From assembly GCF_910594005.1 (NCBI RefSeq), contig NC_057829.1, forward strand, positions 57,953,001 to 58,017,000: a DNA stretch of 64,000 bases, given 5' to 3'. This DNA is from Cervus elaphus. Its lineage: Eukaryota > Chordata > Mammalia > Artiodactyla > Cervidae. The notes beneath the pieces are model-generated. The model saw only the letters and a list, made by a program, of their open reading frames with translations. It did no database searches and was not told the origin of the DNA. A program made the position numbers and the translations under genes. Of this stretch, positions 27,801-39,800 are shown one piece after another (the stretch's first letter is position 1; each line of letters opens with the position of its first letter).

Positions 27801-30800
27801 AACCTAGCACAATGATCTCAGGATCTTTTGATGATTTGGGACCATGCATATTAGTATCGCTGATAATTAGAAAACAGGGTAGCAGAAAACAGAGCATAAG
27901 GGATTAGATTATATGTGTTTGTCCCTGAAAACAGTTTTCCTAAGCAAATTTTTTTTGGAATGGGACAAGAAAAAAGAATTTTCTGTTTTTTGAAAAACTT
28001 AAGTTGGATACATGGAATTTGGTATTGCTCAGAGCCTTATAAAGATTAGCCCACATTTTATAGCTTAACACTACTTGCATAAAAATTAGCTAAAAACTGT
28101 GGCAACGCTGTTGAGACACTGGAACAGAATTTCTCGCTCCCTTCTCTGTGCTCTCCAACCATTTGTCCACATCTTTATTAGGGCATTCTCATACTCTGAC
28201 TTCTATTGTGATTTATTTTATACTCTAGAATGTAAGTTCTATAAAAGCAGGGACTGTTTTCCATCCATCTTTGTTTGAATATAGCTATCTAATCCTCATG
28301 GCAACTCTAGAGAAGATGAGGGATAGAATGAAGTGATGTGCTAAGGTCATAGTGCTGGGGAGAAAGAGAGTGATGACCAGAAGTTGATTTTCCATCCACT
28401 TCAACTGCTCAAACTAAAAGCAGTTTGGGGCCGGGCAGGGCAGAGGCGGGCAGGGGCAGGAGCTGTTTTTGGGGAGGCTCATTGTTCAGCTAGCTGCCAT
28501 CTTATGGCTTTACAAAACAGAGCCAATGTCAAAATTGGGCATGGGAGAAGCCTTGAGATTCAGCCCCTGGAAAAGGGTCTGCGTCTAAACTCCAGCCACC
28601 TCTCTTCCCCATTCTACGTTTCCACATATGCATATGCCACGCATTCCACTACACCTGCTAGAGAGGGAATGCACTGCGTGTTTCTCATCCTGTGGTGCGC
28701 CCACTGTAAACATGTGCAGGAGAGACAGCCAGCGTCAGTCTTACCATCAAACACAGCACGGCTATACTGAGTGGTTGATGCCAAAGGCTTACAAGTCGTG
28801 TCAAACTTGTTGCCGTAGTTCCCGATGCTGACTTCAAACTGAATGGCCTCGCCAATGTCTTGCAACATGGTGGCTGAATGGAACACAGCAGACAGGCTGT
28901 ACTTCCGCCTTCGCTGATATTTCTGCAAAGCACCAGCAGACACAAGGCTCAGAGAAACTCCTTTTGCTCTTACTTACACCTGGAACTCTAGCAGATATGA
29001 TTCTAACCCTGATCATTAGTGCTGAGTTAAATGCCAGGGGATGGTGGCTCAATGGTAAAGAATCCACCTGCCAATGCAAGAGACTTGGGTTCAGTCCCTG
29101 AGTTGGGAAGATCCTTTGGAGGAAGGCATGGCAGCCCACTTCAGTATTCCTGTCTGGAGTATCCCATAGATAGAGGAGCCTGGGAGGTTATAGTCCATGG
29201 GGTCGCAGAAGAGTCAGACAGGACTGAGTGACTAAGCATAAGTAACAAATGACAGGGGAGAATGTTCTTGTATGTAGCAGTTCCCCTCCTTCTCACACAG
29301 TGGGCAAAGATAGAAATACCAGGATGTTCTTTGAGAGTTGATTGAAATAGAGAAAAAAAAAAATGAAAACAATACAAATGTTTAACAACAGGCCACTGGT
29401 TAAGCAAATTATGTTACATCCATGAAAGAAAGTGAACGTTGCTCAGTCGTGTCTGACTCTTTGTGACCCCACGGACTATACAGTCCATGGAATTCTCCAG
29501 GCCAGAATACTGGAATGGGTAGCCTTTTCCTTCTCCAGAGGATCTTCCCAACCCAGGGATGGAACCCAGGTCTCCTGCATTGCAGGTGGATTCTTTACCA
29601 GCTGAGCCATGAGGGAAGCCCACGAATACTAGACTGGGTAGCCTATCCCTTCTCCAGCGGATCTTCCTGACCCAGGAACTGAACCAGGGTCTCCTGCATT
29701 GCAGGTGGCTTTTTTACAAACTGAGCTTTCAACATCCATACAATGGAGCAAAAGTTCATAAAAAGACTTAGGTAGATACATATGCGCAAACATGGGGGAA
29801 AAGTTGTATTTTTAAGTGAACCCAATAAATATATATTTTAATATCATCATATACAAAGAATATGCAAATAAAGAATAGAAATCAAGTTGTTAACTATAGT
29901 TATGTTGGGGAAGGTAGAGAGATTATGGCTAACATTGCTAACTTACACATTTCTAATAATTTGAATTGTTAGGTATTCTGTAGTCATAAATGATAAGATT
30001 TTTACTGTCAGTCTCTTCAGCAAGTGGTATTGGGAAAGCTAGACAGTCACATGCTGGAAAGCATTCACATCAATGAAGTTAGAATACACCTTCACACCAT
30101 AAACTGAAAACGGCCTAAAGGTTTATATGTATAAGACATGACATCATAAAACTCCTAGAAGAGAACATATGCAAACATCCTCTGACATAAATCCCAGCAA
30201 TGTTTTCTTCAAGTCAGTCTCCCAAGACAATAGAAATAAAAGCAAAAGTAAACAAATGAAACCTAACCAAACTTATGAACTTTTGCACGGCTAAGGAAGC
30301 CGGATCCCATGGCAGTTCTAATTTTTGGAGGAAGCGCCATGCTATTTTCCATAGTAATTGTGCCAATTTACATTTCTACCAACATTACATTGAGGCTTCC
30401 CTTTTCTCTGCATCCTTGCCAACATTTGTTATTTGTTGCTTTTATTACTGGCTTAGTGTATGTGTGTGTGAGGGAGTTGAACATAGAACCATCAATGACC
30501 ACATGGAGTATCTATCAGCCTAGCAGAAATGACCATGAGCCCCTCAGGCCTTCCTTCATTAGGGCACATACAGTCTCTTGAATCCCCATCCTGCCCTAAA
30601 TCCTTGCTCGGATAGCATCTCTCCTTCTTTATGGATCATATTACCACTGATCTTCAGACACTTTTTTTTTTTTCAGTCAAGGAGAGACATGAAATGGTTT
30701 AAGTTGCTGTGCTTCATTATGTCTTGAGCTTTCTGCATTTAATTTTGTCCACATCTAGAGTCTGTTCTGGGTCCTTACTGGAACTCAGTCTCTATATACT

Positions 30801-33800
30801 TGCTCAGCTTGGAGATGAGAACATGTGTTTACTATAGAGTAACCACATTGGCTGTGTGCTCCACTGGCAAATCTGTGGGACCCATAAATGATAATATTCA
30901 AATTGCTTGACAAATTTCTCAACATAGCAAGTTTTGTTCAAAAACCTCAAAAGAAGGACCTCCCAGTTCTTTTTTGTTTCTCTCTTTTTTTTTTTTTTTT
31001 TTTGACCTCCCAGTTCTGTAGTCCTTTGAGTCTTGGAGGTCACATAGCTATCTTACTTTGACAAATGGTGACTTTTTTGTTGTGCTTTTTCCCCTATTAG
31101 TTACTTCTCTACCAATTTGTGTACCACCATCTGAGTAGCAAAATAGTGACAACTTTCACTTCTTAAAAGCTAATAAAAATTATTTCATGCCTGAAGGATA
31201 TTTATTAACTGATTTTCCTTCCCTTGTTATTCATCCACACCATGCATGACCTTAATTCTGTAAAATGAATCACCATCATGGGTGGGTCTTCTGCCTCGTA
31301 TGATGCAAGCATGCAGAAATTCATTTGCAGAAGTACTTAACCAACTATTTTTAAAACTTAAAAAAAAAATATTATGGTAAAACACACATAATGTAATTCA
31401 ACATCTTAGCTATTTTTAAGTGCACAGTTTGATGGCATTGAGTATATTCACATTGTTGTGCTACCATTATCACCATCCATCCACAAGAACTTTTTCATCT
31501 TACAAAACAAACTCTGTATCCTTTCAACATTAATTTCCCATTTCTACCTACTTTCTGTCTCTGTAGCTTAACAACTCTGGAGTACTTCACATAAGTGGAA
31601 TCAAACAGTATTTGTCCTTTCGTGACTGGTTTATTTCACTTAGCATAATGTCCTCAAGGTTTAGCTGTGGTGTAGCATGTATTAGAATTTCCTTCCTTTT
31701 TAAGGCTGAATAATACTTCACTGTATTGTTGAATGATTAAGTTGAGACATATTAAAAAACTTCAGTGTTTAAGTGAGCAAACATCCATTGGAATTGGCAA
31801 CAAAAACCAGAATTGCTTATTGGCACTCCAGGACAGGAGTGAGGGAAAAACCTTTTACAGCGCAAAGGCAGAAGGAAGACAAGGAGATTATTTGATTGGA
31901 GATAGTTTAAGTGGTTGCATTATTTGGGAAAGCCCACTTGGATATTTCTAGTTTGTTGTCCTTTGATTGCTTAATCTCAAGATATTGCCAAGCCTCAGTT
32001 TTGGTTTGCCTAATGTAGGTCGCCAAGACATCAGAGCCACCTCTGATGGCCTCCTTGTTTGGTGGTGGTTTAGTCGCTAAGCCGTGTCCAACTCTTGCGA
32101 CCCCATGGACTATAGCCTGCCAGACTCCTCTGTCCATGGGACTCTCCAGGCAAGGATACTGGAGTGGGTTGCTGTTTCCTTCTCCAGGGGATCTTCCTGA
32201 CCCAGGAATTGAACCCGGATCTCTTACATTGCAGGAAGATTCTTTATGGACCAAGTTATAAGGGAAGTCCTAGCCTCCTTGATTAATTAATAGTGTGTAT
32301 ATACCACATTTTGTTCATTCATTCATAAATTTATGAATTCATAGATGCTTCCACCTTTTGGCTACTGTGAATAATGCGGCTATCCATTTGCTATACAAAT
32401 ATCCACTTGAGCTCCTGCTTTTGATTCTTTTGAGTATATACCCGGCAGTGAATTGCTGGATCATATGGACTTCCCTGGCAGATCAGCTGGTAAAGAATCC
32501 AGTATTCCTGGGCTTCCCTAGTGGTTCAGCTGGTAAAGAATATGCCTGCAATGTGGGAGACCTGGGTTTGATCCCTGAATCGGAAAGATCCCCTGGAGGA
32601 GGGTATGGCAACCGACTCCAGTATCCTTGCCTGGAGAATCCCCATGGACAGAAGAGCCTGGCAGGCTACACTCCATGGGGTCACAGAGTTGGACATGATT
32701 GAACGACTTCAGCACAGCACAGCAGATGGTAATTCTATTTTACACTTCTGGAGTACCATTTTAAAAACATCTGACAGTGACTGCAGTTTGCTGTCTTAAA
32801 GAAACTTGGGTAGACTGATCAAGATGGCATAGTAGGCCATGACGCTCACCTCCCACAGATATATCAAAAATGCATTTACATGTAGAACAATTCCAACAGA
32901 GTATCTACTGAATGCTGGCAGAATATCTCAGACCTCTGAAAGGGCAAGAAAATCCCCATGTAACCAGGTAGGACAAAGGAAAAAAGGGGAAAATAGAAGA
33001 AAGTAAGAAAGGAATCAGGAGGGGAATGTGCCAACAATGGGAGAAAGTCTCTTCAGCAAGTGTTGGTGCTGGGAAGGCTGGGCAGCTGCATGTAAATTGA
33101 TAAAGCTGGAACACACCCTCTCATCATACACAAAAATAAACTTAAAGTGGTGTAAAGATTTAAACATAAGACATAACACTATAAAACTAGAAGAGATCAC
33201 AGGCAAAACATTCTCTGACATAAATCATACCAGTGTTTTCTTATCAATGCCTTCAGTCTCCTAAGGCAACAAAAATAAACAAATGGGACCTAGTCAAACT
33301 TAAAAGCTTTTGCACAGCAAAAAAAACCATAAAAACAGAAAAACAACAAGATAAGCTATAGAATGGGAGAAAATATCTGCAAATGATGCAATCAATAAGG
33401 GCTTAATTTCCAAAATATACAGACATATCATACAACATGACTACAGTAAACAACCCAATATAAAAATGGGCAGAAGACCTAGACATTTTTCCAAAGAAGA
33501 AATAAAAATGGAAGAAAAAAAGAAATACAACCGACCAATGAGAACATGAAAAGATGCTCACCATCACTAATTATTAGAGAAATGCAAATCAAAACTGCCA
33601 TGAGGTACCACCTCACACTAGTCAGAGTGGCCATCAATAAAAACTCTACAGATAACAAATGCTGGAGAGGATGTGGAGAAACGGACCCCCTTCCATTGCT
33701 TGTGGGAATCTAAGTTGGTACACCAACTATGGAAAACAGTATGGAGGATCCTTATAAAATTAAAAATAGAGTTACCATATGAATCCACAATCCCAGTCTT

Positions 33801-36800
33801 GGGCATATATCTAGAAAAAACCCAAATTAAAAAAGATACATGCACACTTATGTTCATAGCAGCACTATTCACAATAGTCAAGACATGGAAACAACCTAAA
33901 TTTCCATCAACAGAGGAATGGATAAGGTAAATGTGGTATACATGTACAATGGAATACTACTCAGCCACGAAAAGGGATGAAATTGGGTCATTTGTAGAGA
34001 TGTGGATGGACCTACAGACTGTCATAGAGTGAAGTAAGTCAGAAAGAGAAAATCAAATACTATATAATGTCACTTATATGTGGAATGTAAAATATGACAC
34101 AAATGAACCTATCTACAAAACATAAACAGACTCATGGACATAGAGAATACACTTGTGGTTACCAAGTGAGAGAGGGTTGGGGGAGGAATGGGGTGGAAGG
34201 GGGAGGTTAGCAGATGTAAGCTATTACACATGGATTGGATCAACAGCGTAAATATATGTCCTACGGTATAGCACAGAGAATTACATTCAGTATCCTATGA
34301 TAAACCATAATGGAAAATAATATTTTTAATAAGAATGTATATAAATATATGTATAAATGAATCACTTTGCTGTACATAGGTAACTAGACAACATTATAAA
34401 TCAACTATGCTTCAAAAAGACAAAACAAAAAACCCTTGGGACATCCCACTATTACAAAACCTCCATTTTGGTTAAAGAAATTTTTGACATGGCATAACTG
34501 AAACATTCCAAACTATTTCATTAGAAACCCCTCTGAGTCTCAAACTTTTCTGAAAGCCTTTCTAAATCATTGGTTTGCAACCTTAGCTACATATTGAAAG
34601 ACACCTGAAGAGCTTTAAAATATACTTATAGCTGGGCCCCATCTTCTGGAGCTTATGCTTTAAAAACGTCTCTACCTTAGTCCACTTTCACTTTGGTAGA
34701 GAGGGGATTGGAAAACTTTTGTCACTTGTCAGGAGTTTCCTTAAATACATACAACTAAGTCCCCTGAACAATCTATGGTTCTAAAGTGCTGTGGAAATTC
34801 TAGGTTTGGTTTAAATTGCATGAAAATTAAAAGTAGGAAGTTATTTGTATTAGTCAGACCTTATATATATATACAGCATGACTTGTTCTTTGTAAACCAT
34901 CTAGGATCCTATCAGAGAAGGGAAGGAACAAAAATATAAAGCATAATTTGGGGCCTAGGTCTGGGCCCAGAAAGAACGATCAGTATTTAAGCTGGAGCCA
35001 CCTGTTACTGCTCTAGCTTAAACAGATGGGGAAAAAATGTAAACAGTAATAGAATTTATTTTCTTAGGCTCCAAAACCATTGTGGATGGTGACTGCGGCC
35101 ATTAAATAAAAGACACTTGCACCTTGGAAGAAAAGCTATGACAAACCTAAACAGCATATTAAAAAGCAGAGACATCACTTTGCCAACAAAGGTCCATATA
35201 GTCAAAGCTATGGTTTTTCCAGTAGTCATGTATGGATGTGAGATTTGGACCATAAAGAAGTCTGAGCACTGAAGAACTGATGCTTTCAAATTTTGGTGTT
35301 GGAGAAGACTCTTGAGAGTCCCTTGGACTGTAAGGAGATCAAACCAGTCAACTCAACCCTAAAGGAAATCAATCCTAAATATTCACTGGAAGGACTGATG
35401 CTGAAGCTCCAATATTTTGGCCACCTGATGCAAAAAACTGACTCATTGGAAAAGATCCTAATACCTAAGAAAGACTGAATGCATGAGGAGAAGGGGATGA
35501 CAGAGGAGGAGATGGTTGGATGGCATCATTGACTCAATGGACATGAGTTTGTGCAAACTCCAGGAGATAGTGAAGGACAGGGAAGCCTGTTGTGCTGCAG
35601 TCCATGGGGTCACGAAGAGTCAGATATAACTGAACAACAACAACTCATTACTGCAGAGAAGAGAGAAGTTATGTGCGGAGGTGTTGCAAAGAGGTGGGGA
35701 CACCAACTCTGGCCCAGCTGGCTCTGCTCTGCACATCTCTCATGGCCAGGATTCCATTAGCTCTCTCTGGATTTTCCTGTGCAGAACTCACAGTCACCTA
35801 CAGAACCCTGATAGGATCCTCACCCTGGAGGGTCTGAGCTCTAAGACAATAACTGGGGTTTCTGGCCATCACAACTCCTAACAGAGCAGGTTCTCACTGT
35901 GAGCAAGATTCCTGGGCCACTGTGCAAGTCAGACTCCATGAGGGGTGCCCAGACCATCTGCTCACCTGCCCGGAGCCCTGGGGCCCTGGAGGAATAGTAA
36001 GGCTGAGAATTCTCTCCCTCCCCCAGTCCTTTCCTGCTTCCCCTGTGCTCTTAGAGCACAAAGAGGTGTAAGAAGGAACCAGGAACAGCTTAGACCAGTC
36101 TGTAGCCTCAGCTTCTGTTCCCTGTCCTTAGTAGCCTTGGGGAAAAACCTCCTATAACAGGGCAAGTTGAAGAACATATGTTATAGTCTATTGAACATCT
36201 ACTGATGGGTGTTTAACTTTGCAGGGCCTTCGGGCTTTCTGATTATCAATGACCAGTGCGAGTTGTAGATGTAAGTGGTAATAAAGTTGTTGTGGTTCAG
36301 TCACTCAGTCCTGTCTGACTCTTCGTGACCCCATGAACTGCAGCACGCCAGGCTTTCCTGTCCTTCACTATCTCCTAGAGTTTGCTCAAACTCATGTTCA
36401 CTGAGTTGGTGAGGCCATCCAACCATCTGATCCTCTGTTGTCCCCTTCTCCTCTTGTCCTCAATCTTTCCCAGCATCAGGGTCTTTTCCAAGGGACTCAA
36501 GGGACTCTCAAGAAGTATAAGGTACAGTTTCAGAAGTAAATTTGGGGAAGGGGATGATTTTGCCAAGCAGAATACCTGATAAGAGGGAAAAAGTTAGCAG
36601 GCTCTTAAAAGTGGCTGTGGGCCCAGGAGGCATGGGACATTAAAGGACAAAGACAAGGAGACTGTGCCAAAGAAAACTGCCAGCTTGCTACCTTTGATCT
36701 ATAGGAGCTAATGGATGAATCTTACTTACTCAAGCAATAGTTATTGACACTTAACGTGAGCCAAACCTATGGGAGAGCTAAGGCTGAGGATGCAACGGCT

Positions 36801-39800
36801 GATCTTTTACCTGTCTGATTGCTTAGGAAAGCACCCAGGCGACCTCCTCCTACATATCTTTGTAGGGTCTCTTGACCAAGCCCATCTGGAGCACTACATC
36901 AGCTTCTACTCTAGAAAGTTGTGAAACTGGGATTTTTGGCAACTGAATAGGAAAAACTCACTCTTCCTCCTGTGTGTCTCCTTTGCTCTCACACTACAAT
37001 CACACAGTTAATACTTCTGATGGCAGATGTGCATGCTCTGCACTAAATCACTTCAGTCATGTCCGACTCTTTGCAATTCTATGTACTATAGCCCACCAGG
37101 CTGCTCTGTCCATGGGATTCTCCAAGCAAGAATACAGGAGCGGGTTGCCATGCCCTCCTCCAGGTGATCTTCCTGACCCAGGGATCGAACCCACAACTCT
37201 TATATCTCCTGTATTGGTAGATGGCTTCTTTATCACTAGAGCCACCTAGGAAGCCCAACTCTAGCTGGGTATCCTAAAGTTTAGCTCAATCCTGACACTC
37301 TCCACTTGGAGACAGTATCAGATTCCACAGGTTAAAAGGCTCAGTCCCACAACACTGCCCCGTCCACTTCCTCTGTGCTTTTGACCTATCAACTACAAAT
37401 TGGAGGTTCCCATAATCCCCTCTTTGGGTTACATTAATTTTCTGGAGCAGCTCACAAAACTCAGGAAAACAGTTTACTTACCGTATATGTGCTGTGTGCT
37501 TTGTCACTCAGTCATGTCCGACTCTTTGTGACCCCATGGACTGTAGCCTGCCAGGCTCCTCTGTCCATGGGGATTCTCCAGGCAAGAACACTGGAGTGGG
37601 TTGCCATGCCCCCTTCCAGGGGATCTTCCCAACCCAAGGATCAAACCCAGGTCTTCTGCATTACAGGTGGATTTTTTCCCATCTCAGCCACCAGGGAAGC
37701 CCACTTACTGTATATGAGTTAATACAAAAGGATACGATAAAGGATGCAGAGGAACATCAAGATGGAAGAGATGCACAGGGCAAGGTTTGTGGGAAGGAGC
37801 TCTCTTTGAACATACCACTCCCCTAGCACTTCCATGAGTTCATCAACCCATTAGCTCCCCAAACCCTGTACTCTGGGGATTTTATGGAGGCTTCATACTG
37901 TAGGCATGATCAATGATTAACCCAATTTCTAGCCCCTCTCTGAAGGATGTGGAGGGGGTCGGGCTGAAAGTTCCAAGCTACTAATGATGGCTTGGTGAGC
38001 AGTCCCCACTCAGGAGCCCACCAAGTCACCTCATTAGAACAAAAGACTTTATCACCTGGGAAAGCCAAGAGATTTAGGAACTCTATGTCAGGAACCGGAA
38101 TCAAAGACCAAATATGAGAACAAAAGATGCTCAAAAGTGCTCTTATCACTTAGGAAATCACAAAGGTTTTAGGGGTTCTGTGTCAGGAACCAGAGACAAA
38201 TATATATTATATTATTTCAGGGCTTCCCTGGTAGCTCAGACAGTCAAGAATCTACCTGCAATGCAGGAGGCCTGGGTTTGATCCCTTAGTCAGAAAGTTC
38301 CCCTGGAGAAGGAAATGGCAACCCACCCAGTATTCTTTCCTGGAGAATTCCATGGACAGAGGAGCCTGGTGGGCTATAATCCATGGGGTCACAAAGAGTT
38401 GGACACCATTGAGTGCTGCTGCTGCTGCTAAGTCACTTCAGTCATGTCCGACTCTGTGCGACCCCATAGACAGCAGCCCGCCAGGCTCCCCCATCCCTGG
38501 GATTCTCCAGGCAAGAACACTGGAGTGGGTTGCCATTTCCTTCTCCAATGCTTAAAAGTGAAAAGTGAAAGTGAAGTTACTCAGTCTTGTCCAATTTAGC
38601 GACCCCAAGGACTCCAGCCCACCAGGCTCCTCCATCCATGGGATTTTCCAGGCAACAGTACTGGAGTGGGGTGCCATTGCCTTCTCCGACCACTGAGTGA
38701 CTAACGCTTATTTCACAGGGACCAAGTTGCCCTTTTGTTGAAGCCTCTTCAACTCTACCAGAAAGTTTCATGACTTGTAAATGAATCACAGGATCTTTTT
38801 AAGTGGGACAAAGGTGCATGATTACATTCCAGGCTGACCACTCTCATGAAAGGGTCCTCTCAGCAAGGGTCCCTCAGCAAGGGTCTCTCATGAAAGGGTC
38901 CTCTCAGCAACTGCACAGATCTGCTCATCTCACTCTCTGGACTCCTGGTAGCTTGAAGAGTGAGTGTATCCTTGGAATCTCAGCTCCTCTCCTGCTTTTT
39001 AATATTGTTGAGCTTTGGGGGACTTCCCTGGCAGTCCAGTGGTTAAGACTCTGCACTTTCACTGCAGGGGACCCAGGTTTAATCCCTGGTCAGGGAACTA
39101 AGATCCTGCATTCCTCGAGATACAACCAAAAATAAATAAATAAAAATCTAAAAAAAGCAAAAACAAAAACTCAGGTGACTGGGCATAAACCAAACTCCCA
39201 TAATTTAGGAATTTTAAATATTTTGGGGATTTTGGTTCATATAGTTCATTTTTATTTTTATTACATTTATGTAATATTTTATTTTTATTTATATAAAATA
39301 TAAATAAATATCAATTTATAAAAATTTATAAAAAATTTTGTGTGCTGTGGAGGGGGTTGGATGGAGTAGTGTGTGTGTTAAGTGTTAGTCCCTTATTATT
39401 TATTTAATAATAATTAAATTATTATTTAATTAAACCCGGGTCTCCTGCAATGGAGGCAGATCCTTTACCATCTGAGCCATCAGGAAATGGGTGGTGGAAC
39501 CCAGCAGAGAGAGGCCTGAGCTAGGGGTGGGGCATCAATGAGCTGGCTGCTCTGAGAAACTATTCAGATTTCTAGAACATGTAAGGACCAACCCACAATT
39601 CTTAGAAATAGTTGGAGAAAAGATGGCATAAAATGGCAACCCACTCCAGTACTCTTGCCTGGAAAATCCCATGGACAGAGGAGCCTGGTAGGCTACAGTC
39701 CATGGGGGTCGCAAAGAGTCGGACACGACTGAGCGACTTCACTTTCACTTTCACATGTACACACACATATATAATGGAGTATTACTCAGGCACAAGAAGG

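Noticed and set aside
28384..28770. 128-codon plus-strand frame near W14
   Set aside because: Partly antisense to W14 and partly GC-rich intron; no recognisable domain.
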